Notes under the pieces: generated by a model
What the model saw: the letters and a program-made list of their open reading frames with translations, nothing else
Told to the model about the DNA's origin: nothing
Databases searched by the model: none
Position numbers and translations under genes: made by a program
Shown here: positions 26,473-34,941 of the stretch, piece by piece
How the letters are laid out: each line of letters starts with the position of its first letter
Position numbering within the stretch: the stretch's first letter is position 1
NCBI RefSeq assembly: GCF_036246005.1
Contig: NZ_CP109171.1
Location: 5,444,001-5,508,000 of the forward strand
Origin: Streptomyces sp. NBC_01723
GTDB taxonomy: Bacteria > Actinomycetota > Actinomycetes > Streptomycetales > Streptomycetaceae
Direction of reading: 5' to 3'
DNA: 64,000 nt

Positions 26473-28425
26473 ATGAACGAAAGAGCCGACCGGCCCGGAG
26501 GCGCCGCCGCCCCTGCGGTCCACCGGGTCCCGGTCCTCATCGTCGGCGGGTCCCTGGTGGGCCTGTCGACCTCGGTGTTCCTGGGGCGCCTCGGCGTCCG
26601 GCACACCCTGGTGGAGCGCCACGCCGGCACTTCCATCCACCCCCGCGGGCGCGGCAACAACGTCCGCACCATGGAGATCTTCCGGGTGGCCGGCACCGAG
26701 CCGGACATCAGGAAGGCCGCCGCCACGCTGGCCGAGAACCACGGCATCCTGCAGACGACCACGCTGGTGGGCGACGAGGGGGAGTGGCTGCTCAAGGAGA
26801 TGGACCCGGGCGGCGGACTGGCCCGCTTCAGCCCCAGCGGCTGGTGCCTGTGCAGCCAGAACGACCTGGAGCCCGAACTCCTCACCCACGCCACCAACCT
26901 CGGCGGTGACCTGCGTTTCGGCACCGAACTGCTGTCGTTCGAGGACGACGCGGACGGCGTCACGGCGGTGGTGAAGAGCCGGGAGACCGGCGAGCACACC
27001 ACCATCCGCGCGGACTACCTGATCGCCGCCGACGGTCCCCGCAGCCCCGTCCGCGAGCAGCTCGGCATCGGCCAGAGCGGCCCCGGCGACCTCTTCCACA
27101 ACGTCAGCGCCACCTTCCGCTCCCGCCGCCTGGCCGACGTGGTGCGCGACCGCCGCTTCATCGTCTGCTACCTGACCGGCGAGGACGCCGATGGCGCTCT
27201 CCTGCCGGTCGACAACGGCGAGAACTGGGTCTTCCACCTCCCCTGGCACCCCGAACAGGGCGAGACCGTCGAGGACTTCACCGAGGAGCGCTGCGCCGCC
27301 CACATCCGCCGCGCGATCGGCGACCCGGACCTCGACGTCGAGATCACGGGCAAGGCCCCCTGGCACGCCGCCCAGCGCGTGGCCCGCAGCTACCGCGCCG
27401 GCCGCGTCCTGCTGGCCGGCGACTCGGCCCACGAGATGTCCCCCACCGGCGCCTTCGGCTCCAACACCGGCATCCAGGACGCGCACAACCTCGCCTGGAA
27501 GCTGGCCGCGGTCCTGGAGGGCTGGGCGGGCGAAGGCCTCCTGGACACCTACGACGCGGAACGCCGCCCGGTCGCCGAGGCCACCAGCGCCCGAGCCGCC
27601 GGCCGCTCGGTGGAACACAGCCACCCGGGCTTCGCCCCGCCGCCGGGGATGACGGGTGGGGGGCCGGGTGCGGGTGAAGGGCCCGGTGGTCCTGGCGGTC
27701 CTGGCGGTCCTGGTCGTCCTGGTGGTCCTGGTGGTCCTGGTGGGGCGCCTGGTGGTCCGGGCGGTCCCGGTGGCGCAGCCGGTGGGCCGGGTGGGCCCGG
27801 CGGAGCGCCCGGCGGTCCCGGCAGTGCGGCCGGTAGGCCCGGCGGCCCCGGCGGCCCCGGTGGCCCCGGTGGCCCCGGTGGCGCTCCTGGTGGCCCGGGC
27901 GGGCCCGGTGGGCCTGGCGGCCCTGGCGGAGCACCCGCCGGCGGCCCAGGCGGCATCCTGAACGTCGCCCTCGGCTACCGCTACCCCCAGGGCGCGGTGG
28001 TCGGCGCCGACCCGGCGACCCCGGTGGTCCCGGAGGGCCTCGACCTCTCCGGCGCACCCGGCAGCAGGGCCCCGCACCTCTGGCTCCGCCAGGGCGACGC
28101 CCGCGTCTCCACCCTGGACCTCTACGAGGACTCCCTGGTCCTGCTCAGCGACGCGGCCCAGCCCACCGGCTGGCACGAGGCGGCGACCCGGCTGGCGGCC
28201 GAGATGCGGATCCCGCTGAAGCCGTACCGCGTGGGCGGCACCCCGGAGGCCGACCTGGTCCAGGACGACGAGGACAAGGACTGGGCGAAGTCCCACGGAG
28301 TGACCCGTGGCGGCGCGGTCCTGGTCCGCCCCGACGGCTTCGTCGCCTGGCGCTCCCCGGGCCCGGCCCCGGACCCCGAGTCGATGCTGCGCCAGGTGAT
28401 CAGGACGGTGCTGGCCCGTCCGTGA
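26473..28425 (+). CDS. Spore-pigment FAD hydroxylase (WhiE ORF VIII type) with collagen-like insert
   Basis: A 650-residue aromatic hydroxylase of the PheA/TetX-like FAD_binding_3 family. The N terminus has the dinucleotide fold VLIVGGSLVGLSTSVFLGRLG, a middle DYLIAADGPRSPVREQLG (DG motif) and GDSAHEMSPTGAFGSNTGIQD (GD motif). A C-terminal thioredoxin-like part runs from ILNVALGYRYPQG to the end. Between them, residues 395-494 are an almost pure Gly/Pro repeat (GGP units). The insert adds about 100 residues to a family normally near 550 and is likely an exposed linker. The start is ATG 26473 behind GGAGG. It is divergent from the rest of whiE, as expected for ORF VIII. Confidence 0.9.
   Translation: MNERADRPGGAAAPAVHRVPVLIVGGSLVGLSTSVFLGRLGVRHTLVERHAGTSIHPRGRGNNVRTMEIFRVAGTEPDIRKAAATLAENHGILQTTTLVGDEGEWLLKEMDPGGGLARFSPSGWCLCSQNDLEPELLTHATNLGGDLRFGTELLSFEDDADGVTAVVKSRETGEHTTIRADYLIAADGPRSPVREQLGIGQSGPGDLFHNVSATFRSRRLADVVRDRRFIVCYLTGEDADGALLPVDNGENWVFHLPWHPEQGETVEDFTEERCAAHIRRAIGDPDLDVEITGKAPWHAAQRVARSYRAGRVLLAGDSAHEMSPTGAFGSNTGIQDAHNLAWKLAAVLEGWAGEGLLDTYDAERRPVAEATSARAAGRSVEHSHPGFAPPPGMTGGGPGAGEGPGGPGGPGGPGRPGGPGGPGGAPGGPGGPGGAAGGPGGPGGAPGGPGSAAGRPGGPGGPGGPGGPGGAPGGPGGPGGPGGPGGAPAGGPGGILNVALGYRYPQGAVVGADPATPVVPEGLDLSGAPGSRAPHLWLRQGDARVSTLDLYEDSLVLLSDAAQPTGWHEAATRLAAEMRIPLKPYRVGGTPEADLVQDDEDKDWAKSHGVTRGGAVLVRPDGFVAWRSPGPAPDPESMLRQVIRTVLARP
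27655..27954 (+). repeat. Collagen-like GGP coding repeat inside the hydroxylase gene
   Basis: About 300 bp made of 9-bp units such as GGTGGTCCT and GGCGGCCCC, encoding GGP with occasional GAP, GRP and AAG. The 5' part uses T-ending codons (GGT, CCT) much more than the rest of the gene, which favours C or G at codon third positions. This points to recent slippage expansion. The tract is in frame and does not interrupt the gene. Confidence 0.9.
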
Positions 28426-28479
28426 GAAGGACGGGAACGAGCACGTGACTAGCACGTGACGAGCCCCCACCTTAAACGT

Positions 28480-28540
28480 GGACCACTCCCCACTTATTTG
28501 CTACCGTCTCGACGGCAAGCAAACCGGGGAGTGGTCCCCG
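28480..28540. promoter_or_regulatory. Paired inverted operators upstream of patatin gene
   Basis: GGACCACTCCCC (28480-28491) and its exact reverse complement GGGGAGTGGTCC (28526-28537) lie 34 bp apart. The second is itself in a near-palindrome CGGGGAGTGGTCCCCG (28525-28540). TACCGT between them could be a -10. The layout resembles dual operators of TetR-like repressors. No regulator gene is adjacent on either side. Confidence 0.6.
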
Positions 28541-28563
28541 TTAATTGCGGCGAGGGGTCGGAA

Positions 28564-29448
28564 ATGACGAAGCAGCCGAACACCGCACTGGTCCTGGGTG
28601 GAGGCGGCCTGACCGCCTACGGCTGGCAGGTCGGCGTACTGGCGGGACTGGCCGACGCGGGTGTGCACCTCGGCGACGCCGACGTCCTCGCCGGCACGTC
28701 GGCCGGCTCGCTGCTGGCCCTGGACCTGGCGAAAGGCTCGACACCGTCCGCCCTCTACACGGAACAGATCAACCGCGACCGCCCCATGATCGACGTGGAC
28801 TTCACCCTGCCGATGACGGTCAGGTACCTGTGGGCGTCCCTGCGCTCGCGCGACCCGGACAAGACGCTCGAGCACCTGAGCCGGCTGGCCCTCTCCGTAC
28901 GCGACGTGCCGGAGACCGCGGTCCTGGAGGCGATAGGCCCCCACATCCCGGTCCCGGACTGGCCGGAGCGCCAGGTACGCCTCTTCGCGGTGGACGCCCT
29001 CACCGGCACCCCCACCGCCTTCACGGCAGCCGACGGAGTCGACCTCCCGCACGCCATGGCCGCCACCTGCGCCCTGCCGCCCCTCTTCCCGCCGATCACC
29101 ATCGGCAAGGCCCGGTGGATGGACGGCGGCGTACGCTCCACGACCAACGCCGACCTGCTCACGGACTGCGCGAGGGTGGTCGTCCTGGCCCCCATCCCGA
29201 AGGCGGCGGGCGCCACCCCGAGCGCCCAGTCCCACATCCGGACCCTGACGACCCACGGCACGCGAGCCACCCTCCTGACCCCCGACCGAGCCGCCCGCCG
29301 GGCCTTCGGCCGCAACCCCCTGAACGCCGCCCGCATCCCGGGTTCGGCAAGGGAGGGACGACGCCAGGGCAGGGAGTACGCGGAGACGGTCCGGGAGGTC
29401 TGGGACGGCTCGGATCCGCACCGCAACGAACACATCCCGGCTCGTTGA
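28564..29448 (+). CDS. Patatin-like phospholipase
   Basis: A 294-residue patatin-family hydrolase. It has LVLGGGGLTAYGWQVGVLAGL (oxyanion loop GGGxxG), DVLAGTSAGSLLALDLA (nucleophile Ser in GTSAG) and WMDGGVRSTTNADL (catalytic Asp in DGG). It cleaves acyl chains from phospholipids or similar esters. ATG 28564 was chosen; the upstream ORF extension to 28456 runs through the operator region. It probably stands alone. Confidence 0.92.
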   Translation: MTKQPNTALVLGGGGLTAYGWQVGVLAGLADAGVHLGDADVLAGTSAGSLLALDLAKGSTPSALYTEQINRDRPMIDVDFTLPMTVRYLWASLRSRDPDKTLEHLSRLALSVRDVPETAVLEAIGPHIPVPDWPERQVRLFAVDALTGTPTAFTAADGVDLPHAMAATCALPPLFPPITIGKARWMDGGVRSTTNADLLTDCARVVVLAPIPKAAGATPSAQSHIRTLTTHGTRATLLTPDRAARRAFGRNPLNAARIPGSAREGRRQGREYAETVREVWDGSDPHRNEHIPAR

Positions 29449-29578
29449 CCCTCCGGCTCGGTCGTCGTCACACGGTCGGCGCCGAGCATGGTCGGACAAA
29501 TGCGACGTCCACCCTGGGAGAGTGTCACGCGACGGAACCCCCGTACGCGCCCGTGGCCGCCCGCTCAGGAGAACCGAC

Positions 29579-30142
29579 ATGCGCACACTCGCGATCACCG
29601 AGAACATCACCGTCGACGGCTCGATCGAGATGCTCACCGACTGGTTCGACCCTCAGGCCCAGGGCGAGGTCGACATGGCCGACGTCATGGAGGAGAGCCA
29701 CCGGCAGGACAGCCGCGCCGACGCGCTGCTGCTGGGCCGCCGGACGTTCGAGGACTTCCGCGGCTACTGGCCGAACCAGACCGACGACCCCACCGGCATC
29801 ACCGCGTACCTCAACCAGGTCCAGAAGTACGTCGTGTCCTCCACCCTCACCGACCCGATGTGGGACAACTCGACGGTACTGACGGGCGACCCGGTCGAGG
29901 AAGTCCGCGCCCTCAAGGCGCAGGAGGGCGGTAAGGACATCGTCCTCACGGGCAGCATCCGCCTGGCCCACACCCTGATCGAGGCCGGCCTCGTGGACGA
30001 GTACCGCCTCTTCGTCTATCCGGTGGTCCAGGGCAGAGGCCGCAGGCTCTTCCCCGACGGCTTCGAGATCCCCAGCCTCCGACTGGCCGACGCGAAGACG
30101 TTCCGCAGCGGCATCGTCCTGACCCGATACGTCCCGGCGTAA
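29579..30142 (+). CDS. RibD C-terminal/DHFR-like reductase
   Basis: A 187-residue dihydrofolate-reductase-fold protein of the RibD_C family: ITENITVDGSIEMLTDWFD, then DALLLGRRTFEDFRGYWPNQTDD and IVLTGSIRLAHTLIEAGLVDEYRLFVYPVVQGRGRRLF. Relatives bind NADPH and a small substrate; the physiological reaction is unknown. ATG 29579 lies behind AGGAGA. Confidence 0.9.
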   Translation: MRTLAITENITVDGSIEMLTDWFDPQAQGEVDMADVMEESHRQDSRADALLLGRRTFEDFRGYWPNQTDDPTGITAYLNQVQKYVVSSTLTDPMWDNSTVLTGDPVEEVRALKAQEGGKDIVLTGSIRLAHTLIEAGLVDEYRLFVYPVVQGRGRRLFPDGFEIPSLRLADAKTFRSGIVLTRYVPA

Positions 30143-30257
30143 AACTTTCCCCGACTCTGCGTCCACGGATGTCGAGACCGCGCCCCCGGCTCCGTCCCAG
30201 GGACGTCACCGGCCACCACCGGCCGCACGACAAGGACGAAAAGGGAGAACAGAGATC

Positions 30258-30698
30258 ATGGCGATTCAGCGAATGGACAACATCGGCATCGTCGTGGAGG
30301 ACATGGACGCCGCGATCGCGTTCTTCGTGGAACTCGGTATGGAGCTGGAGGGCAGGACGGAGGTCGAGGGCCCCGTCGCCGACCAGTGCACCGGACTCGA
30401 CGGCGTCCACTGCGACATCGCGATGCTCCGCACCCCGGACGGCCACAGCCGCCTCGAACTGTCGAGGTACCGCACCCCGAAGGCAACCGCCGACACCCCC
30501 CGCAACCGCCCCCACAACATCCTGGGCACCCACCGAGTCATGTACGCCGTCGACGACCTGAAGTCCACGCTCACCCGCCTACGCCCCCACGGAGCCGAAC
30601 TCCTGGGCGAAATCGCCAACTTCGAGAACAGCTACCTGCTCTGCTACGTCCGCGGCCCGGAGGGCATCATCATCGGCCTGGCCGAGGAACTGCACTGA
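30258..30698 (+). CDS. VOC-family (glyoxalase-like) protein
   Basis: A 146-residue vicinal-oxygen-chelate protein with two beta-alpha-beta modules: MDNIGIVVEDMDAAIAFFVELGMELEG, and HRVMYAVDDLKSTLTRLRPHGAEL followed by NSYLLCYVRGPEGIIIGLAEEL. Possible metal ligands are His/Glu positions (CDIAMLRTPDGHSRLELSRY and the final GIIIGLAEE). The substrate is unknown. It has the same orientation as, and a 115-bp gap from, the RibD-like gene. Confidence 0.9.
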   Translation: MAIQRMDNIGIVVEDMDAAIAFFVELGMELEGRTEVEGPVADQCTGLDGVHCDIAMLRTPDGHSRLELSRYRTPKATADTPRNRPHNILGTHRVMYAVDDLKSTLTRLRPHGAELLGEIANFENSYLLCYVRGPEGIIIGLAEELH

Positions 30699-30741
30699 GA
30701 GACGGGAACCGGGGCCGCCCCGCAACGCAGGTGAGGCGACT

Positions 30742-31203
30742 TCACCGCACGTCATCGGAGGCCAGGGCGACGAAGCGGCTCAAGGTGCCCCCTGCCTCGT
30801 CGCCCAGCTCCCGCAACTGTTGTGAGCTGGAGGCGTGATGCATGTCGGCAGCCGCATCGAAGGCAATCAGTGCGGCTTCGTGCAACGCGTCGCCACTGGC
30901 TATGAGCTGGACTCGAAACACCGCATGCTGGGCGACTCCCCTGAGCCGACGAGCCTCCAAGGCCGCTTCCGAATCACGACCGGGGCCGGCTTGTCCGTCG
31001 TGCCAGCGGCTGTACTGGCACCGCCGCAACTCCGTCACAGCTTGGGCGAACTCGCTGTATACCGCCATACGCTCCGACCGGAGCTGCCGCTGATGAGCAA
31101 CGTTCTCCGCATGCTCGGCCGACTTGCGCTGGAAGACGTACGTCGCCACCGAACCGAGCAGAGTACCCAGCACCGCGATGAGAACCGGCATCGCACTGTC
31201 CAT
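30742..31203 (-). CDS. Small membrane-anchored protein of unknown function
   Basis: A 153-residue protein with an N-terminal membrane segment (MPVLIAVLGTLLGSVATYVF), then a charged helical cytoplasmic part (QRKSAEHAENVAHQRQLRSERMAVYSEFAQAV). I recall proteins starting like this from many Streptomyces genomes; no domain is assigned. ATG 31203 is chosen so that the hydrophobic segment is N-terminal; upstream in-frame codons to 31329 look like shadow. The 225 bp between its start and the tRNA gene hold nothing I can support. Confidence 0.7.
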   Translation of the reverse strand: MDSAMPVLIAVLGTLLGSVATYVFQRKSAEHAENVAHQRQLRSERMAVYSEFAQAVTELRRCQYSRWHDGQAGPGRDSEAALEARRLRGVAQHAVFRVQLIASGDALHEAALIAFDAAADMHHASSSQQLRELGDEAGGTLSRFVALASDDVR

Positions 31204-31428
31204 GAGGACAGAACACCAGCTCCCGCCACCCAGCGGAACCGCTCCGGAAGACTCCGCACCGCGCGGATCAAGCCAGGACCCCACGGCAGACCAGCCTCCG
31301 AGCTGCCCGCAAGCCTCCAAGACCAGCACGCAGCCACGACACCATCACCGGCAAACCCCTGCGCACAGCAAAAGACCTCACCGACAGCATCTCTGCTGGT
31401 GGTGAGGTCCCGGCACACTTGCACAGTG

Positions 31429-31500
31429 TGCCCCCGGCAGGATTCGAACCTGCGCACACGGCTCCGGAGGCCGTTGCTCTATCCCCTGAGCTACGGGGGC
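31429..31500 (-). tRNA. tRNA-Arg, anticodon CCG
   Basis: 72 nt on the minus strand fold as a complete cloverleaf. The acceptor is GCCCCCG/CGGGGGC, the D stem GCTC/GAGC, the anticodon stem ACGGC/GCCGT with loop CTCCGGA, and the T arm GCAGG-TTCGAAT-CCTGC. The discriminator is A. The anticodon CCG reads CGG. CCA is not encoded. Confidence 0.96.
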
Positions 31501-31676
31501 GTGTTCGTCGCGTTCGGTGTTGCTCGCGGCGACGGGTAGAACACTACCAGCTCCCCCGGGGTGGTCATGAACGGGTTTTCGCGGGTCGTGGGGCCTGTCG
31601 GGAGCAGGCGCGCGGGGCGTTGTCCCCCGCAGGGGTGGAAGTGGGGAAAAGCCGGACGCGGTGGCCGGTCCGGACC

Positions 31677-31682
31677 TACTCT
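31677..31682 (+). promoter_or_regulatory. Putative -10 element for leaderless receiver gene
   Basis: TACTCT lies 6 nt upstream of GTG 31689, with no ribosome-binding site in between. This spacing would put the transcript start at the GTG. A weak GGAC lies about 18 bp further upstream. Confidence 0.5.
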
Positions 31683-31688
31683 CGAGTT

Positions 31689-32150
31689 GTGCCTAGGGCG
31701 TCTGGCCGGGTTCTTGTTGTGGACGACAACAAGGTCATCCGGCAGCTGATCAGGGTCAATCTCGAGCTGGAGGGCTTCGAGGTCGTGACCGCGGGCGATG
31801 GTGTCGAGTGTCTGGATGTCGTCCATCAGGTGCGGCCCGACGTGGTCACGCTCGATGTGGTCATGCCCCGCCTGGACGGGCTCCGGACCGCTGCGCGGCT
31901 GCGTGCCGATCCGCGTACTCAGGAGCTTCCGATAGCGATCGTGAGCGCCTGTACGCGGTACGAGGTCGACGCGGGGTTCGCCGCCGGGGTCGACGCCTTC
32001 CTCTCCAAGCCCTTCGAGCCGGCCGAGCTCGTCAGACTCGTACGGCAGTTGGCCGAGCGGACCGTCACGGGGGTCGGTGTGGTGGGTGGTGACGGGGCGG
32101 CCGCCCCGTCCTCCCACGCGGAGGAGAGCGAGTCCTCTGCCCAGGCGTGA
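31689..32150 (+). CDS. Stand-alone response-regulator receiver protein
   Basis: A 153-residue protein consisting of one REC domain (residues about 7-125) and a short Ala/Ser-rich tail. Phosphorylation pocket residues are visible: LVVDDN (acidic pair), VTLDVVMPRLDG (phospho-Asp) and FLSKPFEP (Lys). No DNA-binding domain or kinase gene is present. It may act by protein contact. GTG 31689 gives the best N terminus; longer frames run through the tRNA. Confidence 0.9.
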   Translation: MPRASGRVLVVDDNKVIRQLIRVNLELEGFEVVTAGDGVECLDVVHQVRPDVVTLDVVMPRLDGLRTAARLRADPRTQELPIAIVSACTRYEVDAGFAAGVDAFLSKPFEPAELVRLVRQLAERTVTGVGVVGGDGAAAPSSHAEESESSAQA

Positions 32151-32236
32151 TCGCCTCCGCCACCCCCCTCTGACCCTTCCCGTCCATATCCCGGGACTCC
32201 CCGAAACCGGTTGGCCTCCCCACCCCCCTCCTCCCA

Positions 32237-32242
32237 TACGCT
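32237..32242 (+). promoter_or_regulatory. Putative -10 element for leaderless nrtL
   Basis: TACGCT is followed 6 nt later by GTG 32249, with no Shine-Dalgarno sequence between. This repeats the arrangement at the preceding receiver gene. The -35 candidate TTGGCC (32211-32216) is weak and 20 bp away. Confidence 0.45.
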
Positions 32243-32248
32243 TGACCC

Positions 32249-33352
32249 GTGACCCCCGTAGAGCTCTCCCGTACCGTGCTGCGCGCGGTGCGTCGCGCTG
32301 TCGACGGGGGAGAGCTGGACGTGGACGTGCCCGTGCGGGTCCGGGTGGGGCCGCCGGGGCCCGGTGGGTGTGGTGACTACGCCACCGGCATCGCCCTGCA
32401 ACTGGCCCGGCCGGCCGGGCAGCCGCCGTACCGGGTCGCCGAGGTGCTGCGGACGCATCTCACAGGCGCCGACGGCATCGCCGACGTCGTCCTCACCGGG
32501 CCCGGGTTTCTCAACATCAGCCTCCACCGCACCGCCCCGGCCGAGCTGGTCGCCGAGGTGCTGCGGCGCGGGCCACGGTACGGCCACCTCGACCCCGAGG
32601 GCGGAGAGGGCGGAGAGGGCGAACGGCGTCGCGTGCAGTTGCACTGCGATCACCATCCCCGCGCCCTCGTCGTCGCCGACGCCGCCGCCCGCATCCTGCG
32701 TTCCCAGGGCGCCCTCGCCCGCGTCGGCTGCGCCGCCCCGCCCGAGCCGGAATGGACCGCCGTCCTCGGCGTACGTGTCGATGCCGAGGGACCCGCGCGC
32801 GACGAGCTGACCGTCCAGGTCAGGCCCGTTCCCGCCCCCGGCGACCCCCTCCCCCTCGGGCGGGACGCCGGACGCTGGGCGCTGCTCCACCCCGCCGCCC
32901 ACGACCGGCCCCGGATCGGTGACGAGCACCTGGTCCAGCGTGAGAGCAACCCCCTCTTCCGTGTGCGCTACGCCCACGCCCGCACCCGCGCCCTCGCGCG
33001 CAACGCGGCCGACCTCGGCTTCGCCGCCGAGCCGGGGCCCACGGAGGACGCGAACGGGAACGGGAACGGGACAGACAAGGAGGGGACAAGCGGGCGCGAG
33101 CTGTACCCGCTGCTCGGCGACCACCCCCGCCTACTCGCCGCCGCCGCGGCCCACCACGCTCCCGACCGCCTCGCCCGGCACCTCGTCACCGTCGCCGATG
33201 CCGTGCTGCCTTTTCTCCCCGCCGTGCTGCCGCGCGGTGGGGAGAAACCCTCGGCCGCCCACCGTGCCCGGCTCGCCCTCGCCGAAGCCGCCGGGACGGT
33301 GCTGGCCGGCGGCCTGACCCTGCTCGGTATCGACGCACCCGACCACCTGTGA
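32249..33352 (+). CDS. nrtL: NrtL: ArgRS-related protein lacking the catalytic core
   Basis: A 367-residue protein related to arginyl-tRNA synthetase. The N-terminal part matches the ArgRS additional domain ([20 protein letters not shown], then [17 protein letters not shown]). The C-terminal part matches the DALR anticodon-binding domain ([20 protein letters not shown] and a final [14 protein letters not shown]). The Rossmann catalytic core with HIGH and KMSKS-like motifs is missing. It probably binds tRNA-Arg without aminoacylating it; the role is unknown. It lies about 750 bp from tRNA-Arg(CCG) and 25 bp before lysA. Confidence 0.88.
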   Translation: MTPVELSRTVLRAVRRAVDGGELDVDVPVRVRVGPPGPGGCGDYATGIALQLARPAGQPPYRVAEVLRTHLTGADGIADVVLTGPGFLNISLHRTAPAELVAEVLRRGPRYGHLDPEGGEGGEGERRRVQLHCDHHPRALVVADAAARILRSQGALARVGCAAPPEPEWTAVLGVRVDAEGPARDELTVQVRPVPAPGDPLPLGRDAGRWALLHPAAHDRPRIGDEHLVQRESNPLFRVRYAHARTRALARNAADLGFAAEPGPTEDANGNGNGTDKEGTSGRELYPLLGDHPRLLAAAAAHHAPDRLARHLVTVADAVLPFLPAVLPRGGEKPSAAHRARLALAEAAGTVLAGGLTLLGIDAPDHL

Positions 33353-33377
33353 AGCCAGCGAGAGAGTCAGCGAAGAA

Positions 33378-34769
33378 ATGAGCCGTTCCGCACACCCCGC
33401 CGGGCCCCGTCACGCCGACGTCCTCACCGAGGGGCACTACTCCGCTCCGCCCGCCGATCTCAACGCCCTCGACCCCAAGGTGTGGGCCCACACCGTCGGG
33501 CGGGACGCGGACGGTGCCGTCACCGTCGGGGGGATCGCCGTCACCCGGCTCGCCGAGGAGTACGGCACCCCCGCCTACATCCTCGACGAGGCCGACTTCC
33601 GGGAGCGGGCGCGGGCCTGGCGTACCGCCTTCGGGACCGACGCCGACGTCTTCTACGCCGGCAAGGCCTTCCTGTCGCGCGCCGTCGTGCGGTGGCTGGA
33701 CGAGGAGGGGCTCAATCTCGACGTGTGCTCCGGCGGCGAGCTGGCCACCGCGCTGTCCGCGGGCATGCCCGCCGAGCGCATCGCCTTCCACGGCAACAAC
33801 AAGTCGCCGGAGGAGATCGAGCGGGCCGTCGCCGCGGGCGTCGGGCGGATCGTGCTCGACTCCTTCCAGGAGATCGTGCGCGTCGCCCACACCGCCGAGT
33901 CGCTGGGCAGGCGGCAGCGGGTGCAGATCCGTATCACCGTCGGCGTCGAGGCGCACACCCACGAGTTCATCGCCACCGCCCACGAGGACCAGAAGTTCGG
34001 CATCCCGCTGGCCGGCGGGCAGGCCGCGGAGGCCGTGCGGCGGGCGCTCCAGCTCGACGGGATCGAGCTGATCGGGATCCACTCCCACATCGGGTCGCAG
34101 ATCTTCGACATGTCCGGGTTCGAGGTCGCCGCGCACCGGGTGGTCGGGCTGCTCAAGGACATCCGCGACGAGCACGGGGTCGAGCTGCCGGAGATCGACT
34201 TGGGTGGTGGGCTCGGGATCGCCTACACGAGCGACGACGATCCCCGTGAGCCGCACGAGATCGCCAAGGCGCTGACCGAGATCGTGACGAGGGAGTGCGA
34301 GAGTGCGCGGCTGCGTACGCCGCGCATCTCCGTCGAGCCCGGGCGGGCCATCGTGGGCCCGACCGCCTTCACGCTCTACGAGGTCGGCACCGTCAAGCCG
34401 CTCGACGGGCTGCGGACGTACGTCTCCGTGGACGGGGGGATGTCGGACAACATCCGGACCGCCCTCTACGACGCCGAGTACAGCGTCGCCCTCGCCTCCC
34501 GCACCTCCGACGCCGAGCCGATGCTGGCCCGCGTCGTCGGCAAGCACTGCGAGAGCGGGGACATCGTGGTCAAGGACGCCTTCCTGCCGGGCGACCTGGC
34601 CCCCGGTGACCTGATCGCCGTACCGGCGACGGGCGCGTACTGCCGCTCCATGGCCAGCAACTACAACCACGTGCTGCGCCCGCCGGTCGTCGCGGTGCGG
34701 GACGGCGAGGCGCGGGTCATCGTGCGGCGTGAGACCGAGGAGGATCTGCTGCGTCTCGACGTCGGCTGA
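33378..34769 (+). CDS. lysA: Diaminopimelate decarboxylase
   Basis: A 463-residue PLP-dependent decarboxylase that converts meso-diaminopimelate to lysine. It has an alanine-racemase-fold barrel with [17 protein letters not shown] (PLP Lys near the YAGK motif), [10 protein letters not shown] and [18 protein letters not shown]. The C-terminal substrate part includes [19 protein letters not shown] and [16 protein letters not shown]. It starts 25 bp after nrtL and is followed by hom, which joins lysine and threonine pathways. Confidence 0.96.
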   Translation: MSRSAHPAGPRHADVLTEGHYSAPPADLNALDPKVWAHTVGRDADGAVTVGGIAVTRLAEEYGTPAYILDEADFRERARAWRTAFGTDADVFYAGKAFLSRAVVRWLDEEGLNLDVCSGGELATALSAGMPAERIAFHGNNKSPEEIERAVAAGVGRIVLDSFQEIVRVAHTAESLGRRQRVQIRITVGVEAHTHEFIATAHEDQKFGIPLAGGQAAEAVRRALQLDGIELIGIHSHIGSQIFDMSGFEVAAHRVVGLLKDIRDEHGVELPEIDLGGGLGIAYTSDDDPREPHEIAKALTEIVTRECESARLRTPRISVEPGRAIVGPTAFTLYEVGTVKPLDGLRTYVSVDGGMSDNIRTALYDAEYSVALASRTSDAEPMLARVVGKHCESGDIVVKDAFLPGDLAPGDLIAVPATGAYCRSMASNYNHVLRPPVVAVRDGEARVIVRRETEEDLLRLDVG

Positions 34770-34855
34770 GCGCCGGGGTCGGGGGAGGTCGGGGAGGGGA
34801 AGGCGGGCGCGGGCGAAGATCTTTCGTTCCGGGCCCGTCCGAAAATGAAATAAAC

Positions 34856-34904
34856 GTCTCACGATCCGGACGAAAGGCAGAAAATCCCGTCCGGTGCGTG
34901 AGAC
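34856..34904. promoter_or_regulatory. 16-bp inverted repeat in the hom leader
   Basis: GTCTCACGATCCGGAC (34856-34871) and GTCCGGTGCGTGAGAC (34889-34904) pair as an inverted repeat with two mismatches and a 17-nt loop. It lies 37 bp upstream of hom in an otherwise A/T-richer patch (GAAAATGAAATAAACG). It could be an operator or an RNA hairpin. No T-run follows it. Confidence 0.6.
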
Positions 34905-34941
34905 TGGTCCAACCGTAGACGGTATGAGGAAACGAGGTCGG

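Noticed and set aside
27344..28057. Antisense proline-rich reading frames opposite the collagen-like tract
   Set aside because: They are the complement of the GGP repeat. No ribosome site or domain; explained by the coding strand.
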